Source: Nothopassalora personata
Lineage: Eukaryota; Ascomycota; Dothideomycetes; Mycosphaerellales; Mycosphaerellaceae
DNA: 64,000 nucleotides
Assembly (NCBI GenBank): GCA_033816765.1
Contig: CM066288.1
Span: 4,030,001-4,094,000, forward strand
Reading direction: 5' to 3'
Both the position numbers and the translations under genes were made by a program. This document shows positions 30,123 to 39,500 of the stretch, one piece after another (the stretch's first letter is position 1; each line of letters begins with the position of its first letter). Under the pieces are notes generated by a model that saw only the letters and a program-made list of their open reading frames with translations, was not told where the DNA came from and searched no databases.

Positions 30123-31829
30123 ATGACCACAGCGGAACAGAACTACGACATCCATGATAAAGAGCTTCTAGCCATTGTTGCTGCTATGCAACATTGGAGA
30201 GTATATGTCGAGGGCCCACCGAAGTTAACGATTCTTTTTGACCACAAGAATCTTACGTACTTTACGACGACGAAAGAACTTACTCGAAGGCAAGCCCGCT
30301 GGTCGGAGCTGCTGGGACAGTATAAGTTCGAAATTAAATATACTCCAGGACGAGAGAATGGCCGCGCCGACGCGCTGAGCCGAAGAAGCGACTACATGGA
30401 AGGAAAAGAACCAGTGCAACATAAGATATTAAAGACAAACCCCGACGGAGGTCTTAGTGCCAACACAAGAGAATTCAATAACATCGTACGGATACTAGGC
30501 GACAGGGACGAACAATTCCCTATATCGCAAGGAAAATACCAAGTACCTAAGGATCGAGAAGAAGAATGCATACGACAACATCACGACGGACCAAATTACG
30601 GACACCCCGGAACTTCAAAAACAATGGACCTAATACAACGCAGTTTCTCATTCCCACAGATGAGACTTAAGGTGTCACGCTATATTAAACAATGCGTACA
30701 CTGCCAACGAAACAAGACTGCGAGACATGCAAAATACGGTCACCTACAGTTCAGGACACCACCGACAAAACCATGGGACGAAGTCACAATGGACTTTATT
30801 ACGAAACTCCCACCGTCAAAGGATCAAGTTACGAAACAACCATACGACATGATACTAGTCATGGTTGATAGACTTACGAAATACGCACACTTCATTCCTG
30901 CATCGGAAACGTACAATGCAGAGCAGCTCGGATACCTTGTACTGGACAGACTTATCCGATACCACGGATTCCCCCAAGCATTTATAACGGACAGAGACAA
31001 GCTATTCACATCAAACTACTGGAAGACGCTTATGGGAACGATCGGAATTAAACACAAGCTGTCAACAGCATATCATCCGGAGACAGACGGACAAACCGAA
31101 AGGATGAATCAAACGCTGGAACAATACCTACGACACTACATCAACTATGCACAAGACAACTGGGTTTCATTACTGCCAATGGCGCAGATTGCACTGAACA
31201 ACCACAAATCGGAGACAACTTCAACGACGCCATTTTATGCGAACTTTGGTAAAGATCCTAACCTATTTGGAACACCTGGATCCCATCCACAAGCCGAGAG
31301 AGCAATCGTGACGACGGATACTCTTAAGGAAGTGCACAAAGAAACACGCAAGGCGATCGAAGATGCACAACGAAAACTGTCTCAACAACGGCAGGACACG
31401 AGAAAAATGGCACCTCTGCTAAAAGAGGGGGATAAGGTCTATCTCCTCACAAAAAACTTGAGAACAAGAAGACAGACCAAGAAACTGGATCACGTCAAGG
31501 TCGGACCATTTTTAATCGACAAAGTCGTAGGACCAGTTAACTATCGACTACGACTACCACCTGACGCAAAAATCCACCCAGTCTTCCATATCTCCAAGTT
31601 GGAACCCGCAGACGCCGAAACACCCTGCCAGGAGAGCTTCCATTTCGAACCGGAAGCAGAAAACGAATTCGAAGTCGAAAGAATCCTAGATAAGAAAGGT
31701 CAGCGATACCTTGTCAAATGGAAAGGATACGACGAATCAGAAAATACCTGGGAACCAAAACAAAACCTACGAAACTGTCAGCAAAAGATCCAGGAATACT
31801 ACAAGACCAAAAAACGGCCAGCCTACTAG
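30123..31829 (+). CDS. 5'-truncated pol of element E (RNase H-integrase-chromodomain)
   Basis: A 568-aa open frame. It begins inside RNase H (MTTAEQNYDIHDKELLAIV, normally preceded by SRK). Then come the integrase zinc region (HHDGPNYGHPGTSKTMDLI...CVHCQ, about 157-200), catalytic MDFITK (222), ITDRDKLF (288) and HPETDGQTER (320), and a well-formed chromodomain ([20 protein letters not shown], about 517-555). Gag, protease and RT are missing because the inverted arm replaces them. The stop TAG (31827-31829) lies inside the hairpin of the antisense tRNA-like unit. The LTR antisense promoters or the left arm would have to drive any transcript. Confidence 0.88.
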   Translation: MTTAEQNYDIHDKELLAIVAAMQHWRVYVEGPPKLTILFDHKNLTYFTTTKELTRRQARWSELLGQYKFEIKYTPGRENGRADALSRRSDYMEGKEPVQHKILKTNPDGGLSANTREFNNIVRILGDRDEQFPISQGKYQVPKDREEECIRQHHDGPNYGHPGTSKTMDLIQRSFSFPQMRLKVSRYIKQCVHCQRNKTARHAKYGHLQFRTPPTKPWDEVTMDFITKLPPSKDQVTKQPYDMILVMVDRLTKYAHFIPASETYNAEQLGYLVLDRLIRYHGFPQAFITDRDKLFTSNYWKTLMGTIGIKHKLSTAYHPETDGQTERMNQTLEQYLRHYINYAQDNWVSLLPMAQIALNNHKSETTSTTPFYANFGKDPNLFGTPGSHPQAERAIVTTDTLKEVHKETRKAIEDAQRKLSQQRQDTRKMAPLLKEGDKVYLLTKNLRTRRQTKKLDHVKVGPFLIDKVVGPVNYRLRLPPDAKIHPVFHISKLEPADAETPCQESFHFEPEAENEFEVERILDKKGQRYLVKWKGYDESENTWEPKQNLRNCQQKIQEYYKTKKRPAY

Positions 31830-31932
31830 TCACCGATTGGCGACCAGTTGGCTGGAAGCAGCCAGAGTAGGAATCGAACCTACGACCTCAAGAGTGTAGA
31901 CAGCTTGCGCTCTACCACTGAGCTACATGACC
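31809..31932 (-). ncRNA. tRNA-like Pol III unit, right copy (antisense to pol)
   Basis: Mirror of 29835-29958. On the minus strand: A box, B box, hairpin and T6. The T6 tract is the AAAAAA of the last pol codons (31809-31814) and the hairpin spans the pol stop codon, so a Pol III transcript would be antisense to the end of pol mRNA. Confidence 0.6.
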
Positions 31933-31992
31933 AGGTTTAATAAGGGAAACGGAGAACTTACACGAACATATCTCCTATGAGAAACCAAACAC

Positions 31993-32592
31993 CTATCCAC
32001 CAGAAGGACCAGCGCTCGAAGAAGCTGCTGCGGCGTCCTCAAGGGTCGGATATGACCAGAGGGCATCATCCGGAATCATCGAAAGGTCCTCCCAGGAAGG
32101 AATCGACATCTGGAAAACCCCCTCTAGCTCTTCGGGGCTACCTTCAGGAACGAGAAGACAGGACGAAGGCGCGGAAAAGGCATCGACACCCACGCTCGGC
32201 AAACTGCGAAGATCCTCGAAATCCTTCGCTATCGCCTTTTCCTCCCTGTCCTCAGCAACGCGCAGTTGTTTCCTAAGACGATGCACCTTTGACATCGCCT
32301 CTGTCACCTTCTCTTCAGCCTCATCAAGCTCTCGCTTCAGCTTTCGACGCTGGTTGCGAAGCCGCTCCCACTCAGTCCACGTGACAGTCACGTCACATTT
32401 GACACCCTTGCGAACGCACTCCGAACAACACCCAAAGCGCACATCCACCACACAACGAGGACTCTTCTTTCCTTCAGGCACTCTGGCCTTTCGACAACCA
32501 GAACATGGGGATGGCATCTCGCGGCCCTCGGCTTCGATGCCTAGTGCTTGACGTTCGCGGCGCTCCTGACGTGTTAGCCGCTCGCCGCTCAT
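31993..32592 (-). CDS. Antisense cargo gene of element E, right copy
   Basis: The 199-aa product is the same as from 29175-29774. Relative to pol it is antisense and lies between pol and the 3' LTR, so this is the original arrangement in the parent element and the left copy is the derived one. Its promoter would lie in the LTR (antisense activity). Confidence 0.7.
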   Translation of the reverse strand: MSGERLTRQERRERQALGIEAEGREMPSPCSGCRKARVPEGKKSPRCVVDVRFGCCSECVRKGVKCDVTVTWTEWERLRNQRRKLKRELDEAEEKVTEAMSKVHRLRKQLRVAEDREEKAIAKDFEDLRSLPSVGVDAFSAPSSCLLVPEGSPEELEGVFQMSIPSWEDLSMIPDDALWSYPTLEDAAAASSSAGPSGG

Positions 32593-32661
32593 GGTAAAAG
32601 ATGGGAACTCACAGGAGAAGAAAGAAAACTCGAGGACGAGTTTCAGCAGGAAGGGGGATGG

Positions 32662-33096
32662 TGTTACGGTTCGGATGAAGGACGGTGCAGGACGTGGCAT
32701 GGGGAGGAAGAATCAGAAGACACGAACCAATCGCTAGGAAGAGAAAGGAACCCCACGTCCGGGTCACGTGCACGACCGCGCGCTTAGTGCATGGTCGAAC
32801 ACGACCGCAGAAGTAGCGTATGGACGTACACGACCACACGACCAGACGACCGGTCGAGTGGACAGACGGACATCTAACACCGGATGGCATACGAACCTCC
32901 TTTGTATTTAGGAACGCTAGAAACCCTTATGGTTCTGATGCGTTCAACTCATGTTACTATCTCACTGATTGGAATACAACTCTTATTCCTATCATTCATC
33001 TTCGCTCAGCTTGCTTCAGCCTCTCCAAAGAATAATACCGCCACGTGACTTGACTTATCTCTCTTTTGAGACTAGCCCTGGAACGAGACAATAACA
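32662..33096 (+). repeat. Right (3') LTR of element E (435 bp)
   Basis: It begins TGTTACGG directly after the purine-rich AGGAAGGGGGATGG and ends CAATAACA, giving TGTTA...TAACA termini. The start is inferred from the polypurine tract since no second direct copy exists. It contains GTCACGTG (32763-32770) and CACGTGAC (33042-33049), plus several ACACGACC repeats at about 32770-32860. Confidence 0.65.
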
Positions 33097-33570
33097 ACTA
33101 AGCTGCTTTAGGGTATTTAATAGAGCATAATCAAGTCTACTCTAAAGAAGGGAATAGCCTCTAAGAAGAGAGAGGCACCCTAAGACGAAGAAACTAATAA
33201 AGAGGAAACCCCGAAAAAGAAGATAAAGGGTACTCTTACTAGTTAGGAGGGAGTTATCGAAGACCTTATCTATAAAGTTAAGGATAACATAAATAAGGTT
33301 ATAAAGGATATAAAGGTCCTTAGCGCTAAGATCACTCTACTCAGTTCCTATATAGAGTGAGGGGGTGTGTAAAGCGCCAGGATAATGCATGGGTAGCAGG
33401 TTTTAAGGGTGATATAACCTAATTAAGTGTAGTAATTACTTGTTCTTAGGAAATGAGATTAGGCACCTAAATTACAGGGATTAAGGGCCTCTTATCAAAA
33501 GAAGACTTATATAAGCACCTTAAGGGTGCCACTACTTATAATAAACATAGTTTTTCATACCCTGATTTCC
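33097..33570 (+). other. Degenerate transposon-like remnant, unidentified
   Basis: AT-rich, CpA-poor sequence. A broken plus-strand frame reads a Lys-rich segment and EDLIYKVKDNINKVIKDIKV (about 33250-33340), then G-rich GAGGGGGTGTGT. It could be the continuation of the copia relic LTR or another old element. I cannot assign it. Confidence 0.35.
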
Positions 33571-34050
33571 AGACTTAATACCCTAGTTCCAAACTTCCAT
33601 CTCCACTAGTTTCACAACCACACATCATCTCATGACCTCTTGACGTCGCACAAATCCACCTGCACGTGACACCCCGACCTTCCCCAGCTTCCCCAAACTT
33701 CCTAGACGCGCCACAAAATCGCGCAATAGCATGAGGCATTTACGAAAGCTGGAAGCTGATTGATACGCTGGGAGATCTGCAGTCATGGTCACAAGAGGTC
33801 ATAAAATAACGCGAAGCTGTGCTACTTCGCGGCAGTATAGAGATGTTGCCATCGTCTTCCCCTCTTTTGCAATGGCAATAATGTAGCGCTGGTGGTCGCC
33901 CTCCTCAGCATATATGCAGCCGGTCTCTTCTTCCTCTTTGTGTCATTCTCGTGTCCTCATCATCGCTTGAACGCTGCAAATTGTATCGTCAACGGCTCGT
34001 GGTATTCACAGCGTTGTTCAATCTTTCTTCCATTTATGAGCACTCTATGC
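33571..34050. other. Intergenic boundary between repeat cluster and gene-rich DNA
   Basis: Base composition returns to normal at about 33,570. No gene is recognised. It is the 3' flank of the 478-aa gene. A CACGTGAC occurs at about 33,663. Confidence 0.5.
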
Positions 34051-35487
34051 TCAATATGCACTGACTCCTTCCCACCGAACCGGCACCTTGCGAGCCGCTT
34101 GTGGTGCTGGTCTCGACTGTCTGGGCGGGAGCCAGATCTTGGCTCGCCCTTGCTCCAGTTTTCCTTCCCGCCGCATATTCATCTCCAGGACGACGACACG
34201 TAAGAAGTCGGGATTCTCTCGGACCTCACGCTGCCGAATGCCAGAGGTACCGAGAAGCGCCCTGCCGGCTTCAGAATTCGGATTTGGGTTCCCGCGTTGG
34301 GGACCTCCTCGCCTTCGACCGCGACTGTTGTATGTCTGCAACTGGATCGTTGGCGCGTCTTCGACCACTTCAGCTAGGAATGGTGCGTGGAGAGCTTGCT
34401 GGAACGGCGCTTCTTGCTCCTCGAAAGTCAGCGGCATCGGATTTAGATACCGTCGTTCTGCCTCGGTAACATTTCCGTCGGCAGCAGGACGCACTTCCGA
34501 GCTGAACCTAGGAAAGAGGAATGGGTGGGACCAGAGCATAGCATCGATCGGCGGTGCGGCGATTCTGGTGTGCGAATGCACAGCTCTTGCACGACTAAAG
34601 GACGATAGCGACTCGACGGCAGCCTTCTTGAAAGACTGCAAAGACAAGGTGAGATTTGACTTGAAAGATGATCTTGATTTGGCGGGGCCAACATCCTTCT
34701 TGAGCATTGGGAACACCAGCTCAACTTCATCGTCGTCCTCACGTTCCGCGAGCGGATGGGTTAGCCCGCAGTCCTCAACCACAGGAAGTGATCGTGACTT
34801 TTCCTTCTTTAGGTGGGAATATGACCTGGCACTTCGCAGAGATCCAGGCGTGGACGGAGTTCCCAGTGATAAAATGGATCTGTCATCCGAATCCAGCGAT
34901 GGCATCGATTCGCTTGATGCAGATCTCGAATTAAGGTAGTGCGGCTTCGGAGCACTATCGTTCCGATCTGCCTCGTACTCCTCGCAATCGGTGTCTTGCA
35001 GCAGGATGTCGAGAGCAGGACTACCACAGCTCGTTTTCAGCGACAAATCGCTCTTCCAGCTCTGAACCAGTTCTTCAATAGAAATGTGCCGATCGTCACA
35101 CACGCGCTTGCGATATCGATTTGGCCGCCGTGTTGGGATGGATGTCATCGCTAGTAGCGCGGCGACCGCAGGCGGCAGTGCGTTTGGGTCGTGTGCCGAC
35201 TGTTTCCTCCTCCCAATATTCACCGTCTGGCTCCTCCGCTGATCGGTAGGCATGGCCGTGACTGTATCGCAAGGCTCTCGTCCCTGTGAGTATCGCCCTG
35301 CAGCATTTGGGATCGTCACTGGCTCCGTAGATGTTCGGTTCGGCGACAAAGGCCTGGATGTCAACTGCCGTGTGGTGGTCGTTTCAGTGACCTTGCGCAT
35401 GCCAGATCGTCGAAGGATCTTCTCGTTCTGGCAGTGGACGATCGTGGGAGGAGACGAACCGTACTTGTAAGACGATGCCACCAGCAT
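34051..35487 (-). CDS. Uncharacterised conserved-type fungal protein (478 aa)
   Basis: Single-exon frame without a recognised domain. The protein is Ser/Arg-rich and probably largely disordered. Notable segments are ALPPAVAALLAMTSIP (about 103-118), a Ser/Asp-rich region (about 185-235), DDDEVELVFPMLKK (about 255-270), and a C-terminal ordered-looking block NPDFLRVVVLEMNMRREGKL followed by RAKIWLPPR (about 425-460). The first ATG is used. A later Met (MRKVTETTT, residue 30) is possible. The long open frame with sense-like codon use makes it a real gene; its function is unknown. No TM segment or signal peptide is seen. Confidence 0.7.
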   Translation of the reverse strand: MLVASSYKYGSSPPTIVHCQNEKILRRSGMRKVTETTTTRQLTSRPLSPNRTSTEPVTIPNAAGRYSQGREPCDTVTAMPTDQRRSQTVNIGRRKQSAHDPNALPPAVAALLAMTSIPTRRPNRYRKRVCDDRHISIEELVQSWKSDLSLKTSCGSPALDILLQDTDCEEYEADRNDSAPKPHYLNSRSASSESMPSLDSDDRSILSLGTPSTPGSLRSARSYSHLKKEKSRSLPVVEDCGLTHPLAEREDDDEVELVFPMLKKDVGPAKSRSSFKSNLTLSLQSFKKAAVESLSSFSRARAVHSHTRIAAPPIDAMLWSHPFLFPRFSSEVRPAADGNVTEAERRYLNPMPLTFEEQEAPFQQALHAPFLAEVVEDAPTIQLQTYNSRGRRRGGPQRGNPNPNSEAGRALLGTSGIRQREVRENPDFLRVVVLEMNMRREGKLEQGRAKIWLPPRQSRPAPQAARKVPVRWEGVSAY

Positions 35488-37898
35488 CGCCCTTCAGTCT
35501 AAGCTAGGGTTTGTGGTTCCGGTAAAGTAAAAGAAGTATTCCAAGACTCGTGAGTCGTCGGCCAACTGGCGCGAAGGCTCCTTGTTGCTAGGCGCGAACT
35601 GTACACGACTCACTATCACGTAAAGCTGGAACCTGAAGAGTTTCCAGGGTCCAGGTAAGTGGGTCAAAACTGCCAGGAGAGCGCTGCAGGATGCTCTGGG
35701 GGTATCATAGTCGGAGTGCAATGCCGAAATGGCTACGTGTGGTAGTGGTGTTGTTACGGTGTGCAAGAGAGAAGAGACGCGCTGCAGACAACGATAAAGG
35801 AAGTGAGGACTGCGAGGGAGGGGAGGGAATGACTGGTGGCTGTTCCGACGGCATCCCGCGCCGCCGGGCTCTGTTGTCCGTGTGGTGAGTTGGCCCAGGG
35901 TACAAGCTGATAAGGAGACCAGTCGCGAATTCAGCTGATGTGCATCGAATGTCACGGTGCAGTGACACACGCACTATCGCTACAGTATACGACATGGAGC
36001 GTTGCTTGTCGACGGCAGGCATGCGTCACTGCTCGTGTGCGACGCCATCGCCTCCTTCCTATCTGTGCTATAGCGGTCGAGATGCTGGATACCGGCGCTA
36101 TCTCGCCTGTCCCCCTCCCGGCAGGCGATCAGCGCACAAGAATACAGTAATCACACGTCGATTGGTCGTCACTACTCGGCCGTGAATTACCTCAGGCCGC
36201 GACGACACAGGCAACCAATGACGGCGGTGAGGTCACTCGAGAGCAGAAAATCGGTTATACTGGGTCGATCCATATCGACCCCTCCACAGAACTGCAGTCT
36301 GCAGCTGCACCAGGACTCACTCGCCTTCTAAAGTCATCAGACCCTTTTGCGTCCATCATGGAACGAAAGCGATCTGGCAGAGATAAGCAAAGAGTGCTTA
36401 TCACACGCGGCCTCAGCGGGCCAGGCCGCTCTGCATGGCACTAACGCGTTATTTTTGAACAAATGTGCTTCTCCGACCACCACGTGTACCCGTTTCTCTC
36501 CGACGCTTGACCTGAGCACGAGACGAGGAGACATCCCGGGAAATGGTCGCCTGGCCGATCCATCACAATGACACGTGCCTTGCTACTCGTCGAGTCTATC
36601 GTATTCTCGCCAAGCTTCATTGTCTTACTGCGGTTTTCCACGGGCTTGCGGTCGACCGTGGGCCATGATATCGTCGGCTTGAAATACCGTAGTATGCGGC
36701 TAACGACAACAGCACTCGCCGACCGAGATTTTCGCAGCTGCAAGTGGCAACTGAGGCCGTCTATCCGCCTACTGGCAGAAGCAGACAGCACCACGCTAGA
36801 CACCTCTTACCCAATGGCATCAACAATACGACTGTCGGAACTGGATAGGAAGCCAACGCCGAGTCACGCGACATACACGGGAACTGATGGGTCCGGCTCC
36901 CTACACCATCTCAGCGACAGCTCATTGACGACACGAAAGCAGTATCAGGTGTCGTCGGGTTGTGGACCTTCCCAGGACAGGTACTCTATACGCTGAGCTT
37001 CCTCTTCAGTCGTCTCGTACAGAACAAAAGAGGATCACGGAGATCCAGGATACGAGCCAACCTCTTATCTCAGCAGGCTCAGACTCGCTGCTGGAATTGA
37101 TTACTTTAGAGCGAACCGTCGTCAATTCGCGCAGCGAGGCTCGCTGTGAGCGGACTACAGTCCGATTGGTACATATATTGCATTGGCTATAGTAGAAGCG
37201 TCTGAGCTCGCTGAGGTAACCAGCCTCTCACGACAGGACCTCAACAGTATCAGTCCGCATGACTGCATACGACAGTGAAAGTGCCCACGTGCATCCTTCT
37301 GAGCTCCGTCAGTATCTGTCAAAGTGCTCACAATCACCACACTACGTCAATGATCAACAGGCAGAAAGTGACGAGTTGACAGCACAGACTTTGCATGTAC
37401 TCTAGCGATAGGGACTTCTACGGGCAAGAGTAGCTGTAAAACTATCCATAGGCGAGGAAGGCTGCAGCTGTAGCCTGTAGCTTACTGACAGTGCATGGCG
37501 CAAGCGTGTTGACAGACGTCACCTCACCTCTGGACACGTACCGGACGACCACATGCTCATGTTAAATTCGGTTTTGACGAAGCTGATATCTAATGTGGGT
37601 GCAAAGTCATCAACCAAGGAATATGGCAATGCCGCCGGGAACACCTTGACACCTTAGCGACAAAGCAACGCGAGCCGGTGTCACGGCAGCAAAACCCTGC
37701 CGCGACATCGCAGCTCACTCCTTTGAAGCAGATCTGTCGTTGCCTTTCGGTGCGGTGGTAGCGTCCCCGTTACTTCTTCAGCGATTTCACCACGATCTAG
37801 GCTCGTGGAGGACTGCTCGGGACCTTCAGTGGCTTTCCTTTCGCTTCCGGCCCTGGGGGCTTCGCTCGCTTTGTCGACGGTTCGTGGAGCTGCGGTGT
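35488..37898. other. Gene-poor interval, 2.4 kb
   Basis: No frame here reads like a protein family that I know. The longest frames (35494-35970 minus, 36568-36996 plus) lack domain features, and each has competing frames. The left part is the probable 5' region of the 478-aa gene. No repeat or RIP signature is seen. Confidence 0.4.
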
Positions 37899-39331
37899 TC
37901 AAGCACTGTCGTCGTCTGTATCGCCGGTAGCATGTAGTCGGCTCGCGGCTTGCGCATCGACTTCTCCCGGAGCATCGGTCTCATGAAGGTCCCCGCCACT
38001 GCTACTCCCGCCAGCGTCCGCCTTTGTCCATCGTGACTTGCGACTTCGCGCACCAAGAACGGTGCCAATAAAGCCGACCGACTGCCTAGAACACATCAGT
38101 AACAGCACGGAGGCCATAGTGGCTCAGATTGCATACCTATTCTCCTTCTCCGCGGCTCGACGTGCTCTCAATTCACTTCCAGTCGGGATCTTACGACCAC
38201 GTCGATTATTCCCGCCAGCGAGCCACCACAGAACCATGGGCGCTCGCTGGTCATCTTCAAGACGCTGCACCGTTCTCGAAGACCGGACGTAGTTGTGGTA
38301 AGTTCGCAGGCTTCGTAAGCTCCGCCACGAGTCCTCCCCTCCACCACCTCGGAGTCTCAGTTGAGGTGCCGACTTCTTCCGCTTGACGAGTGCAAGTGCG
38401 CGATCGCTGGGACTCGCCTCTGGGCTTTGTTCCCAACGAATCTTCTTGGGATCTGCCCTAGAGAGCTCGTGTACTCGACTGAAGAAGAGGTTCGTGTCAG
38501 GTCTGCCCACTGGCTCGGGAGATTCTACGCCACTGCCTGCTTGAAGTAAGTAGAGATCTTTTCTCTCGGTGACAGATACCTACCTCTAGTATGCGTCGTA
38601 ATCCTTACCTCGGGATTAAACAAGACAAGCCTCAAAACACAAACTTGATGAGCCGCCAACTGTCCATGCAAATTCGACCACATCAACTGTCTCTCATCAT
38701 CAGGCAATTCTCTGACCAGCGTCTGCGCCGCAAGGATCTTATCATAATCCGCAACTTTCACCAAAAGCAGTTCGTTCTGCGGCTCCAGTAGTGGCCTGAA
38801 GCGCGAAACTGGCTGGGTTTGACGCAAGAGGAAGAGGACTTTCTTCTCACAGGGTGCTAGGAAGAGGAAGTCAAGCTCTTCTCGGAGCGCGTTTGCAACT
38901 TTGTTGGCGAAGCGTGGATCTACGCCTGGTGGTGGTTGTCGTGGGATGGGGCCGCGGAGGATGCGGTTTCCTGGGGTCAGGTCCTCTTGGCTTTTGATGC
39001 GCTGGGCGAGTTCGTCGTGCTGTTTGTATTGCTCTGCGATGGACGGGCGTACTGAAGTGGCTTGAGTGTTGGAGTTTTGTGGAGGACGTAGGGCTACTTC
39101 TGGTGTCTGGGGCTTCTTTGAACTTGTCTTGTTTCTGGAGCCTTTCTTCAAACCGAGCCTTGAAGCTATACGACGATGTAGGGGTACCCTTTCCTTTGTG
39201 GGCTGTGTTTTATCCTGACCGATCGTAACCCGCCTCCATATGTTTGGTCGTCGAGGCAAGGGCTCTTCTTCCTCTAAGCTACTTGAGTCGCTCCAGCGGG
39301 AAGTCAAGCCGACGTCGTCCATGGCTGTCAC
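37899..39331 (-). CDS. Uncharacterised protein, three-exon model (435 aa)
   Basis: Model: exons 38584-39331, 38137-38509 and 37899-38085. The second intron (38086-38136, 51 bp) is clear: GTATGC, branch TTACTGATG, CTAG. The first (38510-38583, GTAGGT...GCCAG, 74 bp) is inferred, because otherwise two genes would be only 14 bp apart on one strand; it joins the frames in phase. A GTAAGG...GCAG alternative (72 bp, in frame) would end the protein at 38525. Content: basic N-terminus, VANALREELDFLFLAPCEKK and LLLVKVADYDKILAAQTLV (about 145-210), then an Arg/Gly-rich tail. No family is recognised. Confidence 0.55.
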
Positions 39332-39500
39332 TGTATCCTTGGCAGGAGTCTACATCTGCGAAGGAGGAGCGCCACCAAGAGGCTAACATCAATGAAGACC
39401 GCATTATACAAAACTGCAACGCCTGACGTATGACAAACATGTAACGCCGGTCCTAAACATGTCACTCGCCCACTCAGCAACGCATTCGTGAACAGATCAC

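Larger units (their letters stand above)
28671..33096 (+). mobile_element. Element E: palindromic Ty3/gypsy derivative with inverted LTRs
   Basis: Arms 28671-30119 and 31648-33096 (1449 bp each) are reverse complements of one another: every feature at x has a mirror at 61767-x, and the predicted proteins in the two arms are the same. The centre (30120-31647) is single-copy RNase H and integrase. Each arm holds, from outside in, an LTR, an antisense gene, a tRNA-like unit and the chromodomain tail of pol. The right arm plus centre has normal element order. The left arm is an inverted copy of the right arm in place of gag, protease and RT. Outer ends are TGTTATTG and CAATAACA. No exact target duplication is seen. 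There is no RIP. Confidence 0.9.

Noticed and set aside
28666..33101. CAACC before and CAACT after element E as a target duplication
   Set aside because: They differ by one base and are offset by 2 bp relative to the symmetric element ends, so I do not count them as a duplication. A 2-bp end loss plus one transition would be needed.
35494..35970. 158-aa minus-strand frame upstream of the 478-aa gene
   Set aside because: Low-complexity composition, no domain, ends next to the neighbouring start; more likely leader or promoter DNA.
36568..36996. 142-aa plus-strand frame in the gene-poor interval
   Set aside because: Competing frames on both strands and no recognisable features.
38525..39331. 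A separate 268-aa gene ending at 38525
   Set aside because: The next start on the same strand would be only 14 bp away. A 74-bp intron joins the two frames in phase, so I prefer one gene, with moderate confidence.
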